Virus record (IMG/VR): IMGVR_UViG_3300006163_000007
Span: 1-44,257 of that record
DNA length: 44,257 nucleotides
DNA from: a virus
Reading direction: 5' to 3' (one strand)
The translations under genes and the position numbers were made by a program. The notes beneath the pieces are model-generated. The model searched no databases. It was not told the DNA's origin and saw nothing but the letters and a program-made list of their open reading frames with translations. Of this stretch, positions 7,032-14,847 are shown piece after piece; within the stretch, counting starts at the first letter, position 1; each line of letters starts with the position of its first letter.

Positions 7032-7414
7032 CAAGACTCCTGCAGCGGCACCGGGAAGACGATGATGTGCCCAGGCTGAATCTTCACGCCTTCAATCTTG
7101 CGCCAGCTGTAGCCGCCGCCGGACTCGTACACGTTCGGCGGGATATCGACGCCGTACGCCTCTCCTCCCAGCTGTGCGATCGTCCAGGCGTGGTCGTCTC
7201 CGTCTTGACCGCCATCGAAGAGCTCGACGTCGGAGACGTTCGTGGAGATCACGTCGGCCAGAGCCTGTGAGACCTGATCGCAGATACCGCCGCCTCCGAA
7301 CTCCTCGTCCATGCCTTCTTCGTCCTGGTTCCATTCGTCGTAGACCTTCTGAGCGGCCTCTGCGAGTAGAGGTTTTAGCTCTTCCAGTTCCCTTCGAAAT
7401 GAAGACATCGGCAT
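7031..7414 (-). CDS. Conserved phage hypothetical (GGGICDQ/HAW type)
   Basis: The 127-aa product contains GGGGICDQVSQALADVI, then DDHAWTIAQLGGEAYGVDIPPNVYE. An invariant-looking Cys followed by His-Ala-Trp and Val-Asp-Ile-Pro recalls a phage-borne family with a papain-like Cys...His arrangement, but I cannot name it and catalytic activity is not shown. Starts at 7414 and 7408 are both possible and neither has a strong ribosome site. It is followed by the coupled 121-aa gene. Confidence 0.6.
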   Translation of the reverse strand: MPMSSFRRELEELKPLLAEAAQKVYDEWNQDEEGMDEEFGGGGICDQVSQALADVISTNVSDVELFDGGQDGDDHAWTIAQLGGEAYGVDIPPNVYESGGGYSWRKIEGVKIQPGHIIVFPVPLQES

Positions 7415-7427
7415 TGCACACCGCAGA

Positions 7428-7664
7428 TTACTCAAGGGAAAGGCTATCGGCATATGCCTTTGCGTCGGATACTCTACGCCAAATAGCGCACTTGTCCGGA
7501 CCTCCGACTTGGGCTCCATTGATTCGCATTCTCCAGGCGTAGATCTGCTTCACCATCGCGCGGCTTCGTGCTGGCGGCTCGTATGCGACTACCCTGGAAA
7601 TCTCGTAGCGATTCTTACCGTCGGAGGCAACCCAAGCACCGCGAGGTGATTTGCGCCAAGTCAT
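7428..7664 (-). CDS. Hypothetical protein, 78 aa
   Basis: A small basic protein (MTWRKSPRGAW onward) with an AAAGGTG site before its ATG. The end, DKCAIWRRVSDAKAYADSL, resembles the EAEAYA segment of the small phage proteins at 1658-1864 and 38750-39055, suggesting a related alpha/beta fold. Function unknown. Confidence 0.6.
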   Translation of the reverse strand: MTWRKSPRGAWVASDGKNRYEISRVVAYEPPARSRAMVKQIYAWRMRINGAQVGGPDKCAIWRRVSDAKAYADSLSLE

Positions 7665-7684
7665 CCGAACACCTTTAAGGAGGA

Positions 7685-8116
7685 TTATCTAGGAACCACC
7701 GTAAAGACTCTGCGCCCACGCCCGATCGCCGACGGGAGAAAGTCGTAGGACACCGTTACGAGTCTCATGCGCTCGAGAGCCCTGATCGGCTTTTCCATTA
7801 AGCCGTTGTACCTCTGCGGGCCGTTTGTGGTGACGTCCTCGAGAATCTCTCTCATGGCTCTGGTCATTCTGACCTGCGGGTTTTGTATGGGACGGATTCT
7901 GTATGGCGCATAGATCTCCGCCTTGATCCGTCGAAGCTTGTTGGCCGCTCGCTGAGATGCCTTGAAGGCGCTGGCCTGGATCCTATTAATCTCGGCGCTG
8001 AACGCAGCTTCAGCCCTCTCGACGGCGGCGTTGATAGCCAGCTTTTGTTCCATAGTCAAGTGCTCGATTGACCATGCGAATCCTTCCTGGCTGTCATACA
8101 TGCTTCTGTCGACCAT
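7685..8116 (-). CDS. Helical hypothetical, possible DNA-binding C-terminus
   Basis: In this 143-aa product, residues 20-70 form a long Ala/Glu/Arg-rich helix (likely coiled coil). Residues 85-143 (REILEDVTTNGPQRYNGLMEKPIRALERMRLVTVSYDF) have the spacing of a winged helix. The ATG has a GGTGGAAGG site. A 6-bp stem (8138-8159) separates it from the upstream gene. It could be a transcription regulator; no family was identified. Confidence 0.6.
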   Translation of the reverse strand: MVDRSMYDSQEGFAWSIEHLTMEQKLAINAAVERAEAAFSAEINRIQASAFKASQRAANKLRRIKAEIYAPYRIRPIQNPQVRMTRAMREILEDVTTNGPQRYNGLMEKPIRALERMRLVTVSYDFLPSAIGRGRRVFTVVPR

Positions 8117-8159
8117 CTTTACCTTCCACCGAGAATTGCACTCATGCTAACAAGAGTGC

Positions 8160-8372
8160 CTAGAGCAGCACTCCGTAGCTGACCTTTCCCTTCAGAACAA
8201 TGAAGCTGTGTACACGGCCACATTTGTTACAGCCCGCTTTGCCGTCAACGATGACGCCGAGATGGCCGTCGTGGCAACTCCGGCAGGGCCGCGGCTCGAT
8301 CGGCGCCGGGACTGGATCCTGGATCACGCCGCCGTGTTCGGACATCCAGTGCTCCCGGCGCAGCTCGGTCAC
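8160..8372 (-). CDS. Small zinc-ribbon protein, 70 aa
   Basis: The product has CRSC and CNKC about 20 residues apart, a classic rubredoxin-like zinc knuckle pair, followed by a short beta tail. The chosen GTG at 8372 overlaps the stop of the metallopeptidase gene (GTGA), with AGGAG upstream. An ATG at 8345 with CGGGAG before it is an alternative. Function unknown. Confidence 0.6.
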   Translation of the reverse strand: MTELRREHWMSEHGGVIQDPVPAPIEPRPCRSCHDGHLGVIVDGKAGCNKCGRVHSFIVLKGKVSYGVLL

Positions 8373-8770
8373 GCCCGGAGCTCCTGGAGCGTCCGTCGGT
8401 TGTACCGGAGACTCTCGAAGCCGAAGACCTCGCGAGCGATACGGTCGGCTTCCTCCTGGACGGCTTTCGGTGTGCCGCGAGACCTCGGCCTGGACTTCAT
8501 GTGCTCCGGGTAGCGGAGCCGGGTCCCGACGATGTGTCCGAGCTCGTGGGCCGACATCCCCAGGATCTCCTCGTCGGTCAGCTCGTCCTCGGCCGCCCGC
8601 GCGAAGCAGACGACGTGGGACTCGTGGCCGGTGTGGGCGAACTGGCGCCACTTGAGCCGGTGGTCACGGTCGGCCAGCTCGCAGAAGCGAACCTCAACCT
8701 TCGCTATCCAGGGGAACCGGAGCGACGCGTGCGCCCGGATGAGGTTAAAGAGGCAATTGATGCGGCCCAC
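8369..8770 (-). CDS. HExxH putative zinc metallopeptidase
   Basis: The 133-aa product carries SAHELGHIVGTRLRY at 73-87; His75, Glu76 and His79 form the HExxH zinc and catalytic signature, with His90 or a later Glu as possible third ligand. It lacks the ribbon found in the 88-669 enzyme and has a different surrounding sequence, so the two are not simple duplicates. It starts right after the stop of the membrane protein at 8772 and is coupled to the downstream zinc-ribbon gene. The substrate is unknown. Confidence 0.7.
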   Translation of the reverse strand: MGRINCLFNLIRAHASLRFPWIAKVEVRFCELADRDHRLKWRQFAHTGHESHVVCFARAAEDELTDEEILGMSAHELGHIVGTRLRYPEHMKSRPRSRGTPKAVQEEADRIAREVFGFESLRYNRRTLQELRA

Positions 8771-8771
8771 G

Positions 8772-9191
8772 TCAATCCTCCACCCCAGGCCGTCGGCTGC
8801 TGGGCAGCGGCTTGAGCTCCCGGTCGACCCGCTCGGCGATCTTCTTCAGCGACGAGACGGTGTCGCGGTTCTGGCTCAAGCCGAAGTAGCCCATCTTGAA
8901 GGCGATCTCGAGACGCTTGAGCGAGACGAGGCCGACCGGGATCGCGTAGCCGATCGCGAAGGTCGCGATCCCGACGCCCATGACGATCGGCACAATGAAG
9001 GCGAGCGTCTGAAGTTGCACGCCGCGACTGATCGCGGCGCCGACCGCCAGGAGCGCCAGGACCGCCAGGATTGAAGCGACGGCGCCGCAGGACACGAAGA
9101 TCCGGCGGACGTCCCGCGCGTGCTCCTCCGGGGTCGGGATGTCCTCGAAGGCGATCGGCTGGAGCTCGTGGGCCTTGTTCAGCTCTTCCAT
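8772..9191 (-). CDS. Two-span membrane protein
   Basis: The 139-aa product has a polar N-terminus, hydrophobic segments at about 31-54 and 62-90, and a helical charged C-terminus. This fits two transmembrane passes with both ends on the same side. No known family. It is in the cluster of membrane proteins at 8772-16500 and may be a virion-membrane or envelope-modifying component. Confidence 0.65.
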   Translation of the reverse strand: MEELNKAHELQPIAFEDIPTPEEHARDVRRIFVSCGAVASILAVLALLAVGAAISRGVQLQTLAFIVPIVMGVGIATFAIGYAIPVGLVSLKRLEIAFKMGYFGLSQNRDTVSSLKKIAERVDRELKPLPSSRRPGVED

Positions 9192-9193
9192 GG

Positions 9194-9514
9194 CTAGACC
9201 CGGGTCGACCTCTGGTCCTCGTAGATCGCGTAGGCGTCCTCGAAGCCCTGCTCCATGAGCGGCGTCGCCCGGCCGGGCGGCTGGAAGGGGTTCTCGCGGG
9301 TCTTGAGCGGCATCGCCATCTGGACGCCGGGGACGTTCGGGTCGATGAAGATGATCCGGAGCCGGTCCTCGGCAGCGACGTACTGAACGTTCACGACCTG
9401 GACGACGGTCCCGGTCTCCTTGTGCTTCCAGTAGCGGGCGATCCGGATGTCCTTCCGGAAGGTCCCTACGCCGGGACGGCTCTTGCGAACGAAGACATAC
9501 GGCGCGTCACCCAT
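9194..9514 (-). CDS. Hypothetical protein, 106 aa
   Basis: A soluble, beta-rich product (YVFVRKSRPG, TGTVVQVVNVQYV, DRLRIIFIDPNVPG) that could form a small barrel. It ends two bases before the start of the membrane protein and begins two bases after the gene upstream, so it belongs to the same transcript. No family recognised. Confidence 0.6.
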   Translation of the reverse strand: MGDAPYVFVRKSRPGVGTFRKDIRIARYWKHKETGTVVQVVNVQYVAAEDRLRIIFIDPNVPGVQMAMPLKTRENPFQPPGRATPLMEQGFEDAYAIYEDQRSTRV

Positions 9515-9516
9515 CT

Positions 9517-9819
9517 CTAGTTCTCCTTCTTCTTCTCATATCCGAACTCGTGGTCCGGGAACTCCAGGTACCCGGGCGCACCAGGGAAACCGTACGGTGG
9601 ATCGTGCCGGACCATCGGGTATGCGGAGACGACGGCGGTCCGGCACATGATGCAGTAGTTGAGGCCCATGTACTCGACGACGGCGATCTCGGCGCAGCGG
9701 TAGCAGGGCTTCGGCAGCGGGCGCGTCGAGCGTGCCGCGCGAGCGAGGAGCAGGATGCCGACCGACGCCAGGATCAGCAGGCCCAGGATGATCGCGACGA
9801 TTCCGAGTACGGTGTTCAC
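9517..9819 (-). CDS. Membrane-anchored zinc-ribbon protein
   Basis: The 100-aa product starts at GTG 9819, which overlaps the stop of the previous gene (GTGA) and follows a GGGAGGGG site. Residues 3-27 are a single hydrophobic segment, followed by a basic stop-transfer (RAARSTR) and a ribbon (CYRC...CIMC). The C-terminus is lysine-rich (KKKEN). The topology suggests a bitopic virion or host-membrane protein. Confidence 0.65.
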   Translation of the reverse strand: MNTVLGIVAIILGLLILASVGILLLARAARSTRPLPKPCYRCAEIAVVEYMGLNYCIMCRTAVVSAYPMVRHDPPYGFPGAPGYLEFPDHEFGYEKKKEN

Positions 9820-10514
9820 CGGCCCCTCCCGACGACCGCGGAGGATGCCGGGGTCTTCCACTCGGCGACCTTCCGTTTGGCGCTCATGAGCAGCCCGAAG
9901 ACCGGGATCACGAACGACCACTTCGAGACGATGTTCCGCGCCGCCGTTACGCTCGGGTCGTCCCCGGCGGCAGCGATGTTCGCCATGATGGACGGCGGCG
10001 TCTGGTTCGAGACGGTCTCGCCGGTCCGGATCGCGACCGGAGCGGTCGGGACGATGGTCGCGCTGACCCCGGCGTTCAGGACCTGGGGCTGCGACTCCAT
10101 AGGGACCCGTCCTGGCGGACAGGCCCAGTAGACCTGAACGCTCGGGAAGCCGTGCGTCCGCGAGACCTCCATCACGTTCCAGCCGCGGTTCCGGTAGTCG
10201 GCGAGGCGCGAGTAGATCGCCGTCTCGTTGCCGGGCGTCTCCTGGATCCGGACGCACTGCTCGCCCGCGATGACCGGCCGGGGCTTGATCGACGGGTCGA
10301 GGTCCCGACGGAGCGAGCGCATCTGCAGGCGCCCCAGGCCGCTGTCCGGGGAGCAGCAGATCTTCCCGTCGCGGCACGAGTCGCAGCAGGTGCTGGCGCG
10401 GCCGAGGGCCCGGCGGACGACCGCTCCGGCCCGGGCCGGATGGAAGCCCCTCTGGACGAGGGATCGCTGCGTGTCGAGCGCGATCCGGTACTGATCGGCG
10501 GTTAGAGCTTTCAT
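9816..10514 (-). CDS. Putative virion protein with shared N- and C-terminal motifs
   Basis: This 232-aa protein has residues 17-39 (RSLVQRGFHPARAG onward) matching the protein at 14166-14843 at 16 of 23 positions. The last residues, PASSAVVGRGR, closely resemble the end of the protein at 29963-30232 (PASSVIVGRRRRRR). Between them is a Cys cluster (about 43-54) and a moderately hydrophobic stretch (SFVIPVFGLLMSA) near the C-terminus. The shared pieces suggest common docking or sorting signals in the particle. No catalytic motif seen. Confidence 0.65.
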   Translation of the reverse strand: MKALTADQYRIALDTQRSLVQRGFHPARAGAVVRRALGRASTCCDSCRDGKICCSPDSGLGRLQMRSLRRDLDPSIKPRPVIAGEQCVRIQETPGNETAIYSRLADYRNRGWNVMEVSRTHGFPSVQVYWACPPGRVPMESQPQVLNAGVSATIVPTAPVAIRTGETVSNQTPPSIMANIAAAGDDPSVTAARNIVSKWSFVIPVFGLLMSAKRKVAEWKTPASSAVVGRGR

Positions 10515-10518
10515 CTGT

Positions 10519-11010
10519 CTACTCTCCGTTCTCCTCGACCTCTTCCTCTTCTTCGGCTTCCTCGTCCTCGCCGTCTTCGCCCTCTTCTTCTTCCTCTTCC
10601 CCTTCTTCTTCTTCCTCTCCCTCTTCCTCCTCCTCTTCGTTCTCCCACTCCTCCATGAAGTCTCCCCAGGAGCCGACGAAGAACTCGCCCTCCTCGGTGT
10701 CGTAGCAGAGGGTCGTCTCGTAGGTTTCGCCCTGGTTCACGTAGAGCAGGATCGTCTCGCGCCAGTAGCCGTCGACGACCGTCCCGTCCTCGGCCTGGAT
10801 CGCCTCGACGCCGTGAGCGTCGAGGATCTCGCTGGCCTGCTCCATCAGCCGGTCGACCAGCTCGCCGTACTTGGCCTGATCGTCGGCGTCAGCGCGTTCG
10901 ACCTCCTGGATCTTCTGCGCCAGCTCCTTCGCCCGCGCCTCGCCGATCTCCGGGAAGGCCTCCAGGAGATTCTCCGAGGTCGGTGCTGAGTCGTCCTTCT
11001 CGTCGCCCAT
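10519..11010 (-). CDS. Protein with a poly-glutamate C-terminal tail
   Basis: In this 163-aa product, residues 1-120 are an ordinary acidic domain with a helix-hairpin-helix-like start (LLEAFPEIGEARAKELAQKI) and a beta-rich middle. From about 120 onward it is almost entirely Glu, Asp and Gly. The GAA/GAG tract (10525-10640) is strongly purine-biased. Such tails mimic nucleic acid and bind basic proteins; the arginine-rich protein at 25877-26989 is an obvious potential partner, which is an inference. Function unknown. Confidence 0.65.
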   Translation of the reverse strand: MGDEKDDSAPTSENLLEAFPEIGEARAKELAQKIQEVERADADDQAKYGELVDRLMEQASEILDAHGVEAIQAEDGTVVDGYWRETILLYVNQGETYETTLCYDTEEGEFFVGSWGDFMEEWENEEEEEEGEEEEEGEEEEEEGEDGEDEEAEEEEEVEENGE

Positions 11011-11015
11011 CGTCC

Positions 11016-11276
11016 CTAGCCTCCCGTCACCAGTCGCTTGATGAAGCCGACCGCCGATACCAGCGATCCGACCCCCATGATCGTCTCACCGGAGATCCCG
11101 ACCCCGGCGTCCTTCACACGGCAATCGGTCAGACGCCCCGGCGCTCCGGACCGCGCCGCCCGGACGACCGCCGCGGCGCCGATCGAGATCGCGCGGCGCT
11201 TCGGGACGCCGTCCTCCTTGTAGAGGTGGTAGGCGTACTCCGCCGCCACGTCGATCGCCGCCGAGAGTCTGCTCAT
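11016..11276 (-). CDS. Small amphipathic hypothetical, 86 aa
   Basis: The N-terminal 45 residues are an Ala-rich helix (AAIDVAAEYAYHLYKEDG, RAISIGAAAVVRAA). The C-terminus (ISGETIMGVGSLVSAVGFIKRLVTGG) is hydrophobic enough for membrane contact. It lies between the glycosyltransferase and the poly-glutamate gene with spacings of a few bases. A small structural protein is plausible. Confidence 0.55.
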   Translation of the reverse strand: MSRLSAAIDVAAEYAYHLYKEDGVPKRRAISIGAAAVVRAARSGAPGRLTDCRVKDAGVGISGETIMGVGSLVSAVGFIKRLVTGG

Positions 11277-11277
11277 G

Positions 11278-12603
11278 TCAGACGAGCCTCAGGACCTTGT
11301 TCTCGGGGTTCTTCTTCACGAGGTCGACGACGACGTCGGCCCACTGCGCTGCGTGGTTCGTGCCCATGCAGCGATTCTTGATCACCCAGTCCAGGCAGGC
11401 CTTTCCGGCCTCCACCCTGACCGCGTTCGGCAGGGCGACCCAGGCCCGGAGAGTCTGCAGCCACTCATCGTCGCGGACGATCTCTGCCGGGAACCCCTTC
11501 TCGACCATGGCGGGATACTCCGCGACCGGCGAGCAGAGGACCGGATATCCGGCACTCGCGTACTCGAGGCCCTTCAGGCCGGACTTCGAGGCGTTGAACT
11601 CGTTCGCTTCCAGCGGCACGATGCCGATGTCGGCGGCGATCTCTGCCAGCTCGTCGTGGTACTCTTCGTAGTCAACCGGCTTCTTCAGGTCGACGAACCG
11701 GTAGCAGTCGGCCAGGACTTCCGGCAGCCGTTCGCCGAAGAGCGTGAACCGGACCTTCCCGTTGTTCTCGAGAAGCAGCTCGCGCATGGCCGGAGCGATG
11801 ATCGCGAGGTCTCGCTTGTGGGTCGCCGATCCCGCCCAGAGGATCCTGACGAAGTCCGGATTCGGCGGGTGCCGACGCGGAGCGACGTTCGCCGTCACCA
11901 TGTTCGGCAGGATCTTGGTCGGAACGCCGTACTTCTCGGAGATGTATTTCGCGAGTGGCGGCGTCGAGACCGTGACGAGGTCGGCGGTCCGGATCATGTC
12001 GTCGATCTCGGCCTGCTTCTCGGGAGTCCCGTAGACGGCCTTCGCCTGATTCTCGTCCGGGATGGAGTCCAGACGATCGTCGATGTCATAGACGATCTTG
12101 ACGCCCTCGGCCTTCACCTGCCGGGCAATCTCGGTCAGCATCGGGGACGTGAGCAGCTGGATCCAGAGGACGTTGTAGCGGAGCGCCTTCGCCGGGTCGA
12201 TCTTCGAGGTCCAGTTCGCGGCCACTCGCCCGTTCTCGTTCACGACGTCGGCCGGGATCATCGCCCGCAGGTAGCCGGAGGCCGTCACGCCCGCCGGGAC
12301 GAAGAGGACGCTCGGGACGTCCTGACGCTTGAAGAGCATCTCCAGGAAGATGTCCTCGGCGGCGTGCCGGAGTTCGAGAACGTCGATGATTCCGCGGAGC
12401 ATCCGGCCGCCCCAGCGGATCGCGATCACCCGAGCGACCTTCTCCGCCCAGGTGTAGATCTCCGGCGCGACGGTGATCTCGCGATTCTCGAAGAGGACCC
12501 GGACACCGTCATCGTGCGGGAAGCACTGACCGCCCGACCAGAGTCGGACGGCGACCTCCGGAACGGTCCGGATCATGTCGATGAGCTGCGGTTTCGGCGG
12601 CAT
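11278..12603 (-). CDS. GT-B fold glycosyltransferase, GT4-like
   Basis: The 441-aa protein has a C-terminal Rossmann half with FVRILWAGSATHKRDLAII (about 253-271) and SKSGLKGLEYASAGYPVLCSPV, the nucleotide-sugar binding signature of GT4-type enzymes. The acceptor-side half includes KIVYDIDDRLDSIP. The first 90 residues are an extra domain I do not recognise. A role in glycosylating virion or host-surface molecules fits the presence of another glycosyltransferase and two methyltransferases at 32559-34352. A promoter with an internal palindrome (12663-12691) lies just upstream, so it may be controlled separately from the structural genes. Confidence 0.8.
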   Translation of the reverse strand: MPPKPQLIDMIRTVPEVAVRLWSGGQCFPHDDGVRVLFENREITVAPEIYTWAEKVARVIAIRWGGRMLRGIIDVLELRHAAEDIFLEMLFKRQDVPSVLFVPAGVTASGYLRAMIPADVVNENGRVAANWTSKIDPAKALRYNVLWIQLLTSPMLTEIARQVKAEGVKIVYDIDDRLDSIPDENQAKAVYGTPEKQAEIDDMIRTADLVTVSTPPLAKYISEKYGVPTKILPNMVTANVAPRRHPPNPDFVRILWAGSATHKRDLAIIAPAMRELLLENNGKVRFTLFGERLPEVLADCYRFVDLKKPVDYEEYHDELAEIAADIGIVPLEANEFNASKSGLKGLEYASAGYPVLCSPVAEYPAMVEKGFPAEIVRDDEWLQTLRAWVALPNAVRVEAGKACLDWVIKNRCMGTNHAAQWADVVVDLVKKNPENKVLRLV

Positions 12604-12662
12604 GTACCTCTCTCCTTCTTCTTCCCTACCTGGACCGGCACCTCGCCGGTCGCGTTCAAATA

Positions 12663-12691
12663 AGTCTACAATCCGCCGTCCGGATTGTCAC
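12663..12691 (-). promoter_or_regulatory. Putative promoter with embedded operator palindrome
   Basis: On the minus strand, GTGACA (12691-12686), 17 bases, then TAGACT (12668-12663) matches the sigma70 layout with a moderate -10. The spacer contains ACAATCCG-5-CGGATTGT (12668-12688), a perfect 8-bp inverted repeat that could be an operator, or a hairpin ending the upstream transcript. It directs transcription into the glycosyltransferase gene. Confidence 0.45.
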
Positions 12692-12706
12692 TTCTCGTTG
12701 ATCGAT

Positions 12707-12955
12707 CTAGAACTGCATACCGCGGGGTTTCTGGTCGTCCCAGAAGCCGCCGCCGCGGGAAGCGATCTTCTCGGAGGCCCAGGCGGCAGCCTGCTCCGGC
12801 GTCGCGCCCTGGGCCATCCGGCTCCGGGCAAGCCCCGCTGCGGCCCGGACGGCAGCCGGGTCCGGCGCGGCGGTCGGCGTGGCAGACTTGCCGGTGGCCT
12901 TCGCCAGGACGACCGCTCCAGCGGCCAGTGTTCCGATCAGCGCGAGTGGGTGCAT
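12707..12955 (-). CDS. Small single-span membrane protein, 82 aa
   Basis: An N-terminal hydrophobic segment (residues 5-19) is followed by a Pro/Ala linker and a helical region (ARSRMAQGATPEQAAAWASEKIASRGGGFWDD). The topology resembles small minor membrane proteins of icosahedral membrane phages, but no family is recognised. It follows the 397-aa gene by seven bases. Confidence 0.6.
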   Translation of the reverse strand: MHPLALIGTLAAGAVVLAKATGKSATPTAAPDPAAVRAAAGLARSRMAQGATPEQAAAWASEKIASRGGGFWDDQKPRGMQF

Positions 12956-12962
12956 GGCTCCC

Positions 12963-14156
12963 TCACTTTTTATGCTTCATCATGGCCCCGGCGGCGAGCG
13001 CTCCGGCGCCCAGGAGGAGCAGCGTCCCGCCGCCCCCGCCGGAGGCGTTCGGCGTCGGGTCGACGCTGCCGCCGGGCTGCATGAACTGCGAGTTCGCGAT
13101 CGTCGAGTCGACCGGAGTGTCCGGCGGCAGCGTCGCGGGCGGCGTTCCGCCCTGGGCGTCCGCCGCCGCGGCGACGTTCTCCGCCGTCGACGGCATCTGG
13201 CCGGAGTTGATCTTGTCGACGACCGCCAGCTTCTGGTCGACGCTCATGGCGTTCCACTTCGAGGAGCTGATCCCGGCCGCCGTGAAGATTTCCGGATGCT
13301 GCTTGTAGAGGTCGTCCAGCTGCGTGTTTAGCTGCTGGGTCTGCGCCTTGACCTCCTTGTCGATCTGCTTGGCGGCGTTCCGGTTCTCACGCTTGACCTT
13401 GTTACCCTGGATCCGCTTCTGGTTGATCTGGTAACCGGCGCTGAGCACCGCCGCGGCGGCGAGCGACGCGCCGCCCGTGAACGGCGCCAGGACGGCACCG
13501 GCCACGCCGATGATGATCGGGACGAACGGCTTCAGCGTCCGGCCGACCTTCGAGAAGAAGTTTCCGCTTTCCTGATTCTTGACGCGAATCGCGGCAAGCT
13601 CGCCCGTCATGTTGTCGCGTTTGTAGATCCAGTGGTAGCCCTGACCGGCCCTGCCGATCTCCGCGACGATCTCCTTGCGCTCCGCCTTCGTGGTCTTCAC
13701 CTTGTCGAAGACGTTGTAAGCCTCCTTGTAGGCGGCCTTGTCAGCGGAGATCTCATCCTTCCGGGCCTGCGCGGCGGCGTGAACCGCCGACTTCGCGGAC
13801 TCGATCGCGCTCGCATCGTGGCTGCGCTTTGCCGCCTGGAGCGCCGCCCTCGCGGCGACGATCGAGCTCTTGTCCCTCTTGGCCGCCTTGAGGGCGGCGA
13901 GCTCGTCGGCCGCGGAAGCCTTCCTCACCTTCTGGGCCTGACCGTACGTGAAGGTCTCGACGCCCATGCCGGTCGACGGCCGGACCGCGAGGCGACGCCA
14001 GACGAGATCGGCCAGCGCCCGTTCCGGGAACGGCGAGCAGAGTGCGCTGACGATGGCCTCGCGTCCGGACGCGCTCGCAAACTCGGCGGAGACGATCTGT
14101 CTCTCTGTCGGTGACAGGCGCCTGAGGACGTGCTGAACGTAGACCGCGCTTCTCAT
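12963..14156 (-). CDS. Ala/Lys-rich coiled-coil membrane protein
   Basis: In this 397-aa protein, residues about 80-165 are a long Ala/Lys/Glu coiled coil and about 205-240 hold hydrophobic segments (FVPIIIGVAGAVLAPF, ASLAAAAVLSAGY). A charged helical region follows (NKVKRENRNAAKQIDKEVK), then a Pro-rich linker. The C-terminus is a last hydrophobic helix ending in MKHKK. The layout suits a membrane-anchored virion or DNA-delivery component. It is not a typical tape measure: it is short and lacks repeated hydrophobic blocks. Confidence 0.65.
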   Translation of the reverse strand: MRSAVYVQHVLRRLSPTERQIVSAEFASASGREAIVSALCSPFPERALADLVWRRLAVRPSTGMGVETFTYGQAQKVRKASAADELAALKAAKRDKSSIVAARAALQAAKRSHDASAIESAKSAVHAAAQARKDEISADKAAYKEAYNVFDKVKTTKAERKEIVAEIGRAGQGYHWIYKRDNMTGELAAIRVKNQESGNFFSKVGRTLKPFVPIIIGVAGAVLAPFTGGASLAAAAVLSAGYQINQKRIQGNKVKRENRNAAKQIDKEVKAQTQQLNTQLDDLYKQHPEIFTAAGISSSKWNAMSVDQKLAVVDKINSGQMPSTAENVAAAADAQGGTPPATLPPDTPVDSTIANSQFMQPGGSVDPTPNASGGGGGTLLLLGAGALAAGAMMKHKK

Positions 14157-14165
14157 CGTCGCACC

Positions 14166-14843
14166 TTACCAGAGACGCAGGCTCTTGCCAATGACGGCGA
14201 CCCCGACGACGGCGCCACCCGCCCAGACGTACCAGGGGACTACGCTCACCACCTCGCTGACCGCATTCTTTGCGGCGCCGAGCACCGACCGGGTGCCGAC
14301 GATCACCTCGCCGCGGACCGCGTTGCCGAGTTCGTCGAAGAACGCTCCGGCGACGGAGTCGTAGCGGATCTGGCCGGAGGCGATCCGGGTCAGCTTGTCG
14401 GTTGTCTCGTCGAGTGCGTCGAGCGTCTCGGAGGATGCGGCCTCGAGCTCCGGACCGCGATTCCCGAGGAAGGTGTTGATATTCTGCGCGGCCTTGAGGG
14501 CCTCGGCACCGACGTTCCCGGTCTTCGACCGGTTGATGATTTCGTTCCCGTAGGTCACCCAGGTCATCGCATCGGCGACGACGTCGCCCAGGCCGCTCAT
14601 CGTTCCGCCCTTGATCCGACCGGCCGCCCGGTTGACAATCGCCCTGGCGCGGTCCGGGTGGATCCCCCTGGCGACAAGTGACCGGAGCGTCGAGGCGAAC
14701 GCGAGCGAGCCATCGACCTGCGGGGCGCCGTGCATCCCGTCGGGGATCACGATCGCCTGACTGACCAGGAGCGTCGGGTCCTGGATGAAGCGGATCTGGG
14801 GCTCCGCCGGACGGCGGGTGCGGGCGCGGACGTAGGTCGTCAT
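14166..14843 (-). CDS. C-terminally anchored virion-type protein
   Basis: The 225-aa protein contains residues 54-76 (RSLVARGIHPDRARAIVNR onward), which match the protein at 9816-10514. The centre is helical (about 95-190). The C-terminus is a hydrophobic segment (WYVWAGGAVVGVAVIG) with a short basic end. Tail-anchored topology recurs in its neighbours, pointing to a shared membrane. No enzymatic motif is seen. Confidence 0.65.
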   Translation of the reverse strand: MTTYVRARTRRPAEPQIRFIQDPTLLVSQAIVIPDGMHGAPQVDGSLAFASTLRSLVARGIHPDRARAIVNRAAGRIKGGTMSGLGDVVADAMTWVTYGNEIINRSKTGNVGAEALKAAQNINTFLGNRGPELEAASSETLDALDETTDKLTRIASGQIRYDSVAGAFFDELGNAVRGEVIVGTRSVLGAAKNAVSEVVSVVPWYVWAGGAVVGVAVIGKSLRLW

Positions 14844-14847
14844 CTGA

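Noticed and set aside
11275-12663. 462-codon plus-strand frame opposite the GT4 glycosyltransferase
   Set aside because: The minus-strand frame carries conserved glycosyltransferase motifs; the plus-strand frame has none.
12963-14156. Tape-measure protein
   Set aside because: At 397 aa it is short for a tape measure, and its hydrophobic segments and basic tail fit a membrane protein better.
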